A DNA stretch of 17,131 nucleotides from JBCDCP01 sp039181495. Lineage in GTDB: Bacteria > Pseudomonadota > Alphaproteobacteria > Rhizobiales > Tepidamorphaceae. This document shows positions 8,151-15,777 of the stretch, in pieces. Each line of letters begins with the position of its first letter. The first letter of the stretch is position 1. Position numbers and translations under genes: made by a program. The notes under the pieces are model-generated. The model saw only the letters and a list, made by a program, of their open reading frames with translations. It was not told the DNA's origin and did not search any database. Location: positions 1 through 17,131 of the forward strand of contig JBCDCP010000067.1 of NCBI GenBank assembly GCA_039181495.1, read 5' to 3'.

Positions 8151-9941
8151 ATGCATCGCTATCGCAGCAAGACATGCGCTGACCTGCGCGCTTCAGACGC
8201 CGGCAACTCCGTCCGCCTTTCGGGTTGGGTGCACCGTGTGCGTGACCATGGCGGTTTGCTGTTCATCGATCTGCGCGACCACTACGGCATAACTCAGGTG
8301 GTGGCAGACCCTGACTCGCCCGCCTTCACATTGGCTGAAACGGTCCGCTCCGAATGGGTGATCCGTGTCGACGGCAAGGTCAAGGCGCGCGATGCCGACA
8401 CCGTGAACCCCAACCTGCCAACAGGCGATGTCGAGGTGTTTGCCGCTGAGATTGAGATCCTGTCCGCGGCCGGAGAACTGCCGCTTCCCGTTTTCGGCGA
8501 TCAGGACTATCCGGAGGATATTCGGCTCAAATACCGGTTTCTCGACCTGCGCCGTGAGCGCATTCACGAGAACATCATGCTCCGCAGCAGGATTATAAGC
8601 CGCATCCGCGAATTGATGGTGGCAAACGGTTTCTTCGAGTTTCAGACCCCGATCCTCACCGCATCAAGCCCCGAAGGTGCGCGCGACTTTCTTGTGCCGG
8701 CACGGCAGCATCCGGGCCAGTTCTATGCGCTGCCCCAGGCACCACAGCAGTTCAAACAGCTGGTCATGATCGCAGGCTTCGACCGCTACTTTCAGATCGC
8801 ACCCTGCTTCCGCGACGAGGACGCGCGTGCTGACCGCTCGCCCGGCGAATTCTATCAGCTCGACATCGAGATGAGTTTTGTCGAGCAGGAAGATGTTTTT
8901 GCCGCCGTCGAGCCGGTGATCCGCGAGCTGTTCGAGGAATTCGCCGATGACCGCTCGGTCACACCCGTCTTCCCGCGTATCCCCTATGCCGAAGCGATGT
9001 CGAAATATGGGTCAGACAAGCCCGACTTGCGCAATCCGATCGTGATGGAAGATGTGACTCAGCATTTCGACGGGTCGGGATTCAAGATCTTCGCAAACAT
9101 GATCGCCTCCGATGACAAGGTCCGTGTCTGGGCCATTCCGGCACCGAAGGGTGGCAGCCGGGCGTTTTGCGACCGGATGAATTCGTGGGCTCAGAGTGAG
9201 GGGCAACCCGGTCTTGGCTACATCTTCTGGCGCGAGGCGGGCGAGGGCGAGGAACCCGGCGCCGGCCCGCTTGCCCGGAACATCGGCGCGGACCGCACCG
9301 AAGCCATTCGGGCTCAGCTTGAACTCAACACCGGCGATGCCTGTTTCTTCGTCGCTGGCCGGCCGGAGAAATTCGCCGATTTTGCTGGTTCGGCACGCAC
9401 CAAGGTCGGCAGTGATCTCGAACTCATTGATGAGAACCAGTTCGAGTTCTGCTGGATCGTCGATTATCCCATGTTCGAGTGGAACGAAGAGGAGAAGAAG
9501 GTCGATTTCTCCCATAACCCGTTTTCCATGCCGCAGGGCGGCCTTGAGGCGCTCGAGTCTCAGGACCCGCTGGAGGTTAAGGCCTACCAGTACGATATCG
9601 TCTGCAATGGTGTGGAACTGTCCTCGGGGGCGATCCGGAACCATTTACCCGACATCATGCGTAAGGCCTTCGCCATTGCCGGCTACGACGAAAGCGTGCT
9701 CGAGGAGAAGTTCGGCGGCATGTTGCGGGCGTTCTCCTATGGCGCGCCGCCCCATGGTGGCATTGCTCCTGGCATAGACAGGATTGTCATGCTGCTGGCA
9801 CGCGAAGAAAACCTTCGCGAAGTGACGTTGTTCCCGATGAACCAGCGGGCCGAGGATCTCATGCTCGGTGCGCCATCGGAGGTTTCCGCCCGCCAACTCC
9901 GAGAGCTCAACATCCGGCTCGTGCCCGTCGACAAGAGCTGA
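8151..9941 (+). CDS. aspS: Aspartyl-tRNA synthetase, class IIb
   Basis: Charges tRNA with aspartate in the cytosol; 596 residues, the usual bacterial length including the GAD insertion domain. The ATG at 8151 gives the conserved opening MHRYRSKTCADLR and the OB-fold motif SGWVHRVRDHGGLLFIDLRD. No strong Shine-Dalgarno sequence is visible (GGA lies 8 nt upstream). The catalytic core shows SPEGARDFLVP, QAPQQFKQLVM, motif 2 FRDEDARADRSPGEFYQLD (the longer alphaproteobacterial form) and motif 3 HGGIAPGIDRIVMLL. Residue His33, in RDHGG, corresponds to the position that is His in the non-discriminating Pseudomonas enzyme and Leu in E. coli. This suggests the enzyme may also charge tRNA-Asn, an inference that depends on whether the genome has asnS or gatCAB. 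Confidence 0.97.
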   Translation: MHRYRSKTCADLRASDAGNSVRLSGWVHRVRDHGGLLFIDLRDHYGITQVVADPDSPAFTLAETVRSEWVIRVDGKVKARDADTVNPNLPTGDVEVFAAEIEILSAAGELPLPVFGDQDYPEDIRLKYRFLDLRRERIHENIMLRSRIISRIRELMVANGFFEFQTPILTASSPEGARDFLVPARQHPGQFYALPQAPQQFKQLVMIAGFDRYFQIAPCFRDEDARADRSPGEFYQLDIEMSFVEQEDVFAAVEPVIRELFEEFADDRSVTPVFPRIPYAEAMSKYGSDKPDLRNPIVMEDVTQHFDGSGFKIFANMIASDDKVRVWAIPAPKGGSRAFCDRMNSWAQSEGQPGLGYIFWREAGEGEEPGAGPLARNIGADRTEAIRAQLELNTGDACFFVAGRPEKFADFAGSARTKVGSDLELIDENQFEFCWIVDYPMFEWNEEEKKVDFSHNPFSMPQGGLEALESQDPLEVKAYQYDIVCNGVELSSGAIRNHLPDIMRKAFAIAGYDESVLEEKFGGMLRAFSYGAPPHGGIAPGIDRIVMLLAREENLREVTLFPMNQRAEDLMLGAPSEVSARQLRELNIRLVPVDKS

Positions 9942-9965
9942 GCGGTCATCGTCCGCAGGGAACAA

Positions 9966-9992
9966 GTGCTGCGCCGGTTGCGTGTGCTGCGC
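9966..9992. repeat. Short direct repeat between aspS and maeB
   Basis: GTGCTGCGC occurs at 9966-9974 and again at 9984-9992, with a start-to-start distance of 18 bp. The pair lies in the 112-bp gap between aspS and maeB, upstream of the GGGGGA ribosome binding site of maeB. It could be a regulator site or chance in GC-rich sequence. Further downstream, GCGTC/GACGC (10015-10019 and 10026-10030) can form a small hairpin without a T-run. Confidence 0.4.
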
Positions 9993-10053
9993 TGACCGTT
10001 ACTGTCTGCCATAAGCGTCGGAAAAGACGCGTCATTGGCGGGGGAAATGGGAC

Positions 10054-12366
10054 ATGGCCGCAGGCGGCAGCAAGATCTCGGACGATCTTAAATCGGGCGC
10101 GCTGGTCTACCATCGCCACCCGACGCCCGGAAAACTTGAAATCCGTGCAACCAAGCCGTTAGGCAATCAGCGCGATCTGGCGCTGGCCTATTCCCCCGGC
10201 GTAGCCGCAGCCTGCGAGGCAATCGCGGAGGATCCGGCCACTGCAGCCGATTACACCTCACGCAGCAATCTCGTTGCGGTGGTCACCAATGGAACAGCCG
10301 TGCTCGGCCTCGGCGCCATCGGTCCGCTTGCCTCCAAGCCCGTGATGGAAGGCAAGGCGGTGCTGTTCAAGAAGTTCGCCGGCATTGACGTCTTCGACAT
10401 CGAACTCGACGCGCTAGACGTTGATCGCATGGTCGAAGTGGTTGCTGCCCTTGAGCCAACTTTCGGCGGCATAAATCTCGAAGATATCAAGGCGCCAGAG
10501 TGTTTCGAGGTCGAGGATCGTCTCCGTGCGCGGATGAATATTCCGGTCTTCCATGATGACCAGCACGGCACGGCCATCATCGTCGGTGCTGCGGTGATGA
10601 ACGGACTGAAATTGGCCGGCAAGGACGTTGCTGATGTCAAAGTTGTCACATCCGGTGCCGGCGCGGCTGCGCTGGCCTGTCTCAATCAGCTTCTGTCCCT
10701 TGGCATTCGCCGCGAGAACGTCTGGGTCACGGATATTGATGGTGTGGTCTATGAGGGCCGCGAGAAGGGCATGGATGCCTGGAAGGCGAAGTTCGCACAA
10801 CCCACCGAAGCGCGAAGCCTGATGGATGTGATCCCGGACGCCGATGTGTTCCTGGGGCTGTCGGCACCGGGCGTTCTAACCCCTGAACACCTCAAGAAGA
10901 TGGCCAAGGACCCGTTGGTCATGGCGTTGGCCAATCCGGTGCCTGAGATCATGCCTGAAACGGCGCGCGAGGCGCGTGATGACGCGATGATCTGCACTGG
11001 ACGCAGTGACTTTCCCAATCAGGTCAACAACGTTCTCTGCTTTCCCTACATCTTCCGCGGTGCACTCGATTGCGGGGCCACAACCATCAATGAAGAGATG
11101 AAACGCGCTGCCGTTATGGCCATTGCCGAACTGGCTCAGGCAGCATCCTCGGATGTCGCGGCCAAGGCTACCGGTGGCGAAGTACGCACATTCGGTTCTG
11201 ATAGCCTGATCCCCAATCCGGTCGATCCACGGCTTATTCTGTGGATCGCGCCGGCGGTGGCGAAGGCCGCCATGGACAGCGGCGTCGCGACCCGGCCGAT
11301 CGAGGATTTCGCTGCCTATGAAGAGCGTCTCAACCGGTTTGTGTTCCGCTCCGGCTTCATCATGAAGCCGATTTTCGCCGAAGCGAAAACCGATCCAAAG
11401 CGCGTGATCTATGCCGATGGCGAGGACGAGCGTGTCTTGCGGGCAGCCCAGGTCGCGGTCGAAGAAGGACTGGCGCGCCCGATCCTGATCGGGCGTCCAA
11501 ATGTGATCGATGTGCGCATGCGGCGTTTCGGTCTGTCACTCAAGCGCGACGAGCACTTTGATCTTATCAATCCCGAGGACGACCCGCGCTACCGCGACTA
11601 TGTCGAGAGCTACCAGTCGCTGACCTGCCGAAAGGGCATTACGCCAGATGCGGCGCGCACCATCGTGCGCACAAACTCGACTGTGATTGCCGCCATTGCG
11701 CTTCATCGTGGCGACGCCGATGCGCTGATTTGCGGGCTGGAAGGGCGTTACGCCCGGCACCTGACCGCGATCAGCGACGTCATCGGCCGGGCAGAGGGCG
11801 TGCATGATTTCTCGGCCCTCAGCCTGCTGATCATGTCCGAGGGCGCCTATTTCATTGCCGATACCCAGATCACGCCGGATCCAACGGCCATGGAAATTGT
11901 CGAGATGACCAAGCTCGCTGCGCGCGAAGCGAGGCGCTTTGGCATCGATCCGCGCATCGCACTGCTGTCGCATTCGAATTTTGGCAGCCGCGACACCGAG
12001 AGCGCACAGAAGATGCGCGAGGCTTTGAGGCTCTTGCACGAAACGGCACCGGAACTGGAAGTCGAGGGCGAAATGCATGGCGCCATGGCACTGTCCGAGA
12101 CACTTCGGACACGGATTTTCCCGGGCTCGCGGCTGAAGGGGTCCGCCAACATCCTCATCATGCCCAATCTCGATGCAGCCAATATCGCCAATGAACTGCT
12201 GAAATCGATAGCCGATGCGCTGCCCGTGGGACCTGTGCTGCTTGGCGCTGCGAAACCAGCGCACATCCTCACACCGAGCGTCACCGCACGCGGTGTCGTC
12301 AACATGACCGCGCTCGCTTGCGTCGAGGCGCAGCAGCAAGCTGTGAGTCAAGACAGTTCCTCATAA
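10054..12366 (+). CDS. maeB: Malic enzyme with C-terminal phosphotransacetylase-like domain
   Basis: Oxidatively decarboxylates malate to pyruvate with NAD(P), supplying pyruvate (and NADPH if NADP-linked) during growth on C4 acids. At 770 residues it is of the large MaeB type. The malic enzyme part covers about residues 1-430: candidate catalytic Tyr46 in LAYSPGV, Lys101 in MEGKAVLFKKF, metal-binding FHDDQHGT at 166-173, and the Rossmann motif TSGAGAAALACL near 200. The rest is a phosphotransacetylase-like domain starting around KRVIYADGEDERVLRAAQ. In studied family members that domain is regulatory (acetyl-CoA sensing and oligomerisation) rather than an active acetyltransferase. GGGGGA lies upstream of the ATG. 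Cofactor preference cannot be read reliably: rhizobial NAD- and NADP-dependent forms share this architecture. Confidence 0.95.
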   Translation: MAAGGSKISDDLKSGALVYHRHPTPGKLEIRATKPLGNQRDLALAYSPGVAAACEAIAEDPATAADYTSRSNLVAVVTNGTAVLGLGAIGPLASKPVMEGKAVLFKKFAGIDVFDIELDALDVDRMVEVVAALEPTFGGINLEDIKAPECFEVEDRLRARMNIPVFHDDQHGTAIIVGAAVMNGLKLAGKDVADVKVVTSGAGAAALACLNQLLSLGIRRENVWVTDIDGVVYEGREKGMDAWKAKFAQPTEARSLMDVIPDADVFLGLSAPGVLTPEHLKKMAKDPLVMALANPVPEIMPETAREARDDAMICTGRSDFPNQVNNVLCFPYIFRGALDCGATTINEEMKRAAVMAIAELAQAASSDVAAKATGGEVRTFGSDSLIPNPVDPRLILWIAPAVAKAAMDSGVATRPIEDFAAYEERLNRFVFRSGFIMKPIFAEAKTDPKRVIYADGEDERVLRAAQVAVEEGLARPILIGRPNVIDVRMRRFGLSLKRDEHFDLINPEDDPRYRDYVESYQSLTCRKGITPDAARTIVRTNSTVIAAIALHRGDADALICGLEGRYARHLTAISDVIGRAEGVHDFSALSLLIMSEGAYFIADTQITPDPTAMEIVEMTKLAAREARRFGIDPRIALLSHSNFGSRDTESAQKMREALRLLHETAPELEVEGEMHGAMALSETLRTRIFPGSRLKGSANILIMPNLDAANIANELLKSIADALPVGPVLLGAAKPAHILTPSVTARGVVNMTALACVEAQQQAVSQDSSS

Positions 12367-12484
12367 GTGGATGGCGATTTGAACGGCGTTGGCCGGCCAA
12401 AACGCAAAACCGCCCTTTGGCAGCGTGCGTAAATCCAAACAACCACTCACACCTGAGACCCCACCGTTGCCGATGGAGCCGTCC

Positions 12485-13105
12485 ATGCCGTGCATCACAC
12501 GACGAATCTCCGCCGCCGTTGCCCGTCGGGCATTTCTCGGCCTTTTGGTCACCGGTAGCGCTGTCGCAATGGCTGCATTTGCCAGCCCCGGGCGGGCATC
12601 CAGCCTCTCCAGCCGCACGGCGCACAGCTTCAGTTTTCCGAGTATTGACGGAGGGACGTTGCGGATGAGGGACTATGCGGGGCGTGCGGTCCTTGTGGTC
12701 AACACCGCATCGCGCTGTGGCTTCACCAACCAGTATTCCGACCTGCAGAAACTCCACGAACGATACGCCGCCCAAGGCCTGACCATCATCGGTGTGCCGT
12801 CAAACGATTTCGGGCAGCAGGAGCCAGGCACGGAGGAAGAGATCCGGGCATTCTGCTCCGGGACCTATGGCGTTCAGTTTCCGATGACCGGCAAGACACA
12901 AGTGAGGGGCGCATCGGCCCATCCCTTTTACCGATGGGCCCGCGACGAACTGGGCGCCCGAAACGCGCCACGCTGGAATTTCCACAAATATCTGATCGGA
13001 CGGGACGGGCGTCTGCTGGAAGCGTTTCCTTCGCATGTCTCGCCGATGGCCCCATCCATGCGTGGGGCGGTCGAGGCGGCACTCCAAGCCCCATCATCGA
13101 CCTGA
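12485..13105 (+). CDS. Glutathione peroxidase family protein, exported
   Basis: Thiol peroxidase of the GPx family that reduces hydrogen peroxide or lipid hydroperoxides. With the ATG at 12485 (GGAG 6 nt upstream) it has 206 residues; an in-frame TTG at 12389 and ATG at 12473 lack a ribosome binding site. The N-terminus reads as an export signal: ARRAFLG at residues 13-19 resembles a Tat motif, followed by a hydrophobic core and an Ala-rich cleavage region near residues 33-38. The peroxidatic residue is Cys78 (NTASRCGFTNQY), not selenocysteine. The catalytic Gln112 (FGQQEPG), Trp164 and Asn165 (PRWNFHKYL) are present, and Cys124 may be a resolving cysteine, which would favour thioredoxin-type reduction. 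It follows maeB by 118 bp; a functional link is not evident. Confidence 0.92.
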   Translation: MPCITRRISAAVARRAFLGLLVTGSAVAMAAFASPGRASSLSSRTAHSFSFPSIDGGTLRMRDYAGRAVLVVNTASRCGFTNQYSDLQKLHERYAAQGLTIIGVPSNDFGQQEPGTEEEIRAFCSGTYGVQFPMTGKTQVRGASAHPFYRWARDELGARNAPRWNFHKYLIGRDGRLLEAFPSHVSPMAPSMRGAVEAALQAPSST

Positions 13106-13277
13106 ATCGATATCTCATCAGACACACATAGATATCTGTTTCACATAAATAAATCATAGGCCGTATGTCACGTTTTGGCGGAACTTGGGCGCTGGCGTGT
13201 CAATCAGCCAATCGCGGTCAGGCTTGGGTGAGAACTGACCGTTCCGGCTGGTGTTTTCCGCTTCGTCGGGTCGGTTT
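13106..13277. other. AT-rich convergent intergenic region with a short inverted repeat
   Basis: This 172-bp gap lies between the ends of the GPx and TauE genes. GATATCT (13109-13115) and AGATATC (13130-13136) form a 7-bp inverted repeat with a 14-nt loop, beginning 3 bp after the GPx stop codon and followed by TGTTT. It could be a weak terminator for GPx. The adjacent stretch up to about 13160 is clearly AT-richer than its surroundings. An open frame starting near 13165 looks non-coding. Confidence 0.45.
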
Positions 13278-14057
13278 TCAGACCATGAGAGCGGTTACGC
13301 CACGGCGTATTAGGTCCAGTGCCAGTATCGTGATGGCCCACTTGAAGATCGTCCTGAAGGTCTGTTCCGGCATCATCGCCAACAGACGCAGGCCCAACAG
13401 CGTGCCCAGAAAGCCGGTCGCAATCATCGCGGCAACGAAGGGCAGCCACGGACCAAAAGCGAAGCCAAGCGCTCCGAATACCACCAGCTTGAGGATGTGC
13501 TGAATGGTCATCATCGCCGCGTGGGTACCGACGAGCGCTTGCCTCTGATCGATCAGAGGCTGTGCGATGGCCATGGCGAAGGGGCCGGTGGCGCCGAAGA
13601 ACATTGTCAGGAAGGTCGAGATCAATCCGCCGATGCTGAGCAGGGCGGTCTTTGCCGCGCCGGAAAAGTTCGGCTTGGGTCCCCAGACGGCGTAGAGAAT
13701 GAATAGCCCGATGGCGAGCCGCAGGATGGCGTCATTCAGCGTGACGACAAACATGCCGCCAGTAACCGCGCCTACGACGCTGCCGATGAGAAACGGCACA
13801 AGAAGCCCCCAGCGGATGTGAGTCCGCTGCACAACCGCCCGGCCGGCATTGGAGCCAAGCTGCACCATGCCGTGGACCGGAATGAGGGCCGCAATGGGCA
13901 TCAGAGAGGCCATCAGTGACAGCATCATCAGTCCGCCACCAACCCCGAGAGCGGCCATGGCTGCGGAGGTGAAGAAGCTCGCAAAGATCAGGAGCGCGGC
14001 AGCGACCGGCTCCAGCCCTGGGGGCACAAGAGTGAGGAGAACCGAGGAATCCAGCAT
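13278..14057 (-). CDS. TauE/SafE family sulfite/anion exporter-like permease
   Basis: Predicted inner-membrane protein of 259 residues with about 7-8 hydrophobic helices in two related halves, as in the TauE/SafE (DUF81) family. Family members are linked to export of sulfite, sulfoacetate or other organic anions. The first half has ALGVGGGLMMLSLMASLMP followed by the PVHGMVQLGSNAGRA segment; the second half has TMFFGATGPFAMAIAQP and the THAAMMTIQHILK stretch. Both glycine-rich turns are typical of the family. The start codon is preceded by a weak GAAG. It lies 61 bp downstream of the LysR gene on the same strand and could be co-transcribed with it. The substrate is unknown, because no sulfur-metabolism gene is adjacent. 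Confidence 0.88.
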   Translation of the reverse strand: MLDSSVLLTLVPPGLEPVAAALLIFASFFTSAAMAALGVGGGLMMLSLMASLMPIAALIPVHGMVQLGSNAGRAVVQRTHIRWGLLVPFLIGSVVGAVTGGMFVVTLNDAILRLAIGLFILYAVWGPKPNFSGAAKTALLSIGGLISTFLTMFFGATGPFAMAIAQPLIDQRQALVGTHAAMMTIQHILKLVVFGALGFAFGPWLPFVAAMIATGFLGTLLGLRLLAMMPEQTFRTIFKWAITILALDLIRRGVTALMV

Positions 14058-14118
14058 CCGGTCTTCATGCGGCCTTGGAACGAGCGATGCAATCGATCTG
14101 TTGCCGCTTGGGCCTTGC

Positions 14119-15012
14119 TCAGGTCTGCTGTGTCAGAAAGTTGATGAACATCCGTGTAGAAACGCTGGGCAGAGGGTCGCGTGCAACGGCCCGGAGCCCG
14201 ACATGTCCGAAATCCAGATGCGGTAACAATTGGACCAGACTACCGTCGCTGAGTGCCTCTTCGACTGTGGGTTGGAGCAGCAAGGCCGCCCCGATGCCGC
14301 GCACGGCAAGCGCACGCGCAACCAACTGGTTGTCCACCTGAAAGGGCGCATCATGGGGGATCGTGATCGGCGGGGCGTCATGGTCGGGAGTTCGCGCCGT
14401 CAAGGGCTTGTGTCGAGGGCCTGAAGCGATGAAGGGCAGTGCAGTCACAAGCCCATCTTGCGTCCATTCTCGTGCGATCTTCTCTGCCAGCGAACCGGGC
14501 GCTGCGACCAGTCGCAAAGGCACATGGTTGACAAGGTTCTCGATAGGTTCGTCTCCGGCATTGCTTACCCCGCGCAATGCGAGATCGAACGGGCTCGAGT
14601 TCAGATCCACGATCCGGTCGTCGGCAGACACAAACGGGCGAACATTCGGGTAGCGTTCCAGAAAGCGATCAAGCTGCGGCGGCAGCCAGTAGGCGGCAAG
14701 CTCCGAGGGGAGGGTCAGCGATAGCGGCCCCGAAGCCCTTGCGGAATCCGTCTGACCGATGGCGAAAGCCGCATCTGCCGCTGCCAGCATGGCCTCGGCG
14801 TGGGCCAATACCTTTCGGCCCGCGTCCGTTAGCGCTATCCGCCTCGTGTTTCGGGTCATCAGGCTCACGCCGAGCCGCTGTTCAAGCGCCTTGATTGATG
14901 CGCTGACCACGGGTGAACCGACCGACAATGTCTCTGCGGCCCGTCGGATCGAGCCCCGGCTGGCAACGGCGACAAAATATCGGAGCAAGCGCAGATCGCT
15001 GAAGTGGGTCAT
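14119..15012 (-). CDS. LysR-type transcriptional regulator
   Basis: Full-length LTTR of 297 residues. The winged helix-turn-helix is at about residues 6-63 (LRLLRYFVAVASRGSIRRAA, then SVGSPVVSASIKALEQRLGV, then RNTRRIALTDAGR), followed by the linker helix and a two-lobed LysR substrate-binding domain from about residue 90. The substrate domain resembles the AaeR/CrgA-like group (FDLALRGVSNAGDEP), but the ligand is not identifiable. No Shine-Dalgarno sequence precedes the ATG; instead a perfect dyad lies 6-20 bp upstream, so translation may be leaderless or the site may serve autoregulation. Divergent to the SnoaL-like gene and upstream of the TauE gene, both of which are the obvious candidate targets. 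Confidence 0.92.
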   Translation of the reverse strand: MTHFSDLRLLRYFVAVASRGSIRRAAETLSVGSPVVSASIKALEQRLGVSLMTRNTRRIALTDAGRKVLAHAEAMLAAADAAFAIGQTDSARASGPLSLTLPSELAAYWLPPQLDRFLERYPNVRPFVSADDRIVDLNSSPFDLALRGVSNAGDEPIENLVNHVPLRLVAAPGSLAEKIAREWTQDGLVTALPFIASGPRHKPLTARTPDHDAPPITIPHDAPFQVDNQLVARALAVRGIGAALLLQPTVEEALSDGSLVQLLPHLDFGHVGLRAVARDPLPSVSTRMFINFLTQQT

Positions 15013-15017
15013 AATTA

Positions 15018-15032
15018 TTCGATGTGATCGAA
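15018..15032. promoter_or_regulatory. Perfect dyad with LysR-box pattern
   Basis: TTCGATGTGATCGAA is a perfect 6-bp inverted repeat around a 3-bp centre and contains T-N11-A, the classic LTTR recognition pattern. It lies in the 123-bp region between the divergent LysR and SnoaL-like start codons. A weaker flanking inverted pair, ATAATTA (15011-15017) and TGATTAT (15038-15044), surrounds it with unequal spacing. Binding by the adjacent LysR protein is inferred. Confidence 0.6.
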
Positions 15033-15038
15033 GAAATG

Positions 15039-15044
15039 ATTATA
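15039..15044 (-). promoter_or_regulatory. Candidate -10 element for the lysR gene
   Basis: Read on the - strand, this hexamer is TATAAT, 27-32 bp upstream of the lysR start codon. A transcript would then start close to the right edge of the LysR dyad, which would fit autorepression. No recognisable -35 hexamer lies at the proper distance, so support is limited. Confidence 0.35.
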
Positions 15045-15135
15045 TTTTTCGTTTCTACCGAATTTTGGGTTGCATCGCTAGCTTGTTGCCGTCGGCCCTA
15101 ACGGTCGTCTTGCAACTTACAGAGGGACAGATGTG

Positions 15136-15627
15136 ATGTACCTTTATCTTCTTCGCTTGCCTGTATTTGCCATCCTCGGCATGACGCTTCTGGTCTTGAT
15201 CCCAAGGCCAGCTGTAGCCGACGATCTTCAGGTCGTGCGAGCTTTCTACGAAGAGCTGCTCAGCAAGCCGACGCGGGAAGATCTGGCAGATGTAACCCGC
15301 AAGGTGATCGTCGAGGACTGGGAATCGATCCCGACGCCGCGTGGCGGGCCCGGTGCCGAAGGCATGGTCAAGACTCTCGCCGGATTCGGCGCGGCGATAC
15401 CCGATCTCAACTGGGACGTGCAGGAGATCCTGCAGGACGGCAACCGCTACATCGTGCGCTCAAAGGCCACCGGTACGCCTGTCAAACCGGTCTTCGGCAT
15501 TGAGCCCAAGGGCAATAGCTTCGAGATCATGACGATCGACATTCACACCGTGGAGAACGGCAAGATCGTCCAGTCCTACCATGTCGAGGAATGGGCCAAG
15601 GCGATGCAGCAGCTCTCCGCGGAGTAG
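15136..15627 (+). CDS. Secreted SnoaL-like (ester cyclase fold) protein
   Basis: Small protein of 163 residues. The N-terminus is a signal peptide: a hydrophobic stretch LPVFAILGMTLLVLI, then a likely signal peptidase I site after PAVA, before DDLQ. The mature part resembles the SnoaL-like polyketide cyclase / ester cyclase branch of the NTF2-like fold: an opening helix with VVRAFYEELLSKP, then VEDWESIP, the AAIPDLNWDVQEIL strand, GNRYIVRSKATGTP, and the terminal segment VENGKIVQSYHVEEWAKAM. The chemistry of such proteins is very variable and cannot be assigned here. GAGGGA 8 nt upstream supports the ATG at 15136; a GTG immediately before it, at 15133, is also possible. Divergent from the LysR gene, of which it is a likely target. 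Confidence 0.82.
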   Translation: MYLYLLRLPVFAILGMTLLVLIPRPAVADDLQVVRAFYEELLSKPTREDLADVTRKVIVEDWESIPTPRGGPGAEGMVKTLAGFGAAIPDLNWDVQEILQDGNRYIVRSKATGTPVKPVFGIEPKGNSFEIMTIDIHTVENGKIVQSYHVEEWAKAMQQLSAE

Positions 15628-15685
15628 GAGAGGGCGGTGTCCGGCGAATAGCCGCACATCTGCCGAGTCGCCCGGAAGCTGTGCA

Positions 15686-15717
15686 AAGAAAAGGCCCGTC
15701 TGCACTCAAGACGGGCC
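15686..15717 (-). terminator. Intrinsic terminator of the ribonucleotide reductase gene
   Basis: GGCCCGTCT (15693-15701) and AGACGGGCC (15709-15717) form a perfect 9-bp GC-rich stem with a 7-nt loop. On the - strand the stem is followed directly by TTTTCTTT. It lies 61 bp beyond the nrdJ stop codon. The + strand side lacks a T-run, so it should act mainly on nrdJ transcripts, although it may also slow convergent readthrough from the SnoaL-like gene. Confidence 0.85.
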
Positions 15718-15777
15718 AGTTCGGCTTCTACCGGGGAGGAAACGCTTGGGTCCCGGATGCTGGTGCGAACAGCGGGA

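Noticed and set aside
11536..12351. 271-residue open frame on the - strand antisense to maeB
   Set aside because: The + strand holds the conserved phosphotransacetylase-like domain; the antisense product has no recognisable domain.
13165..13503. 112-residue open frame on the + strand overlapping the end of the TauE gene
   Set aside because: It has no ribosome binding site or family resemblance, and most of it is antisense to a conserved membrane protein.
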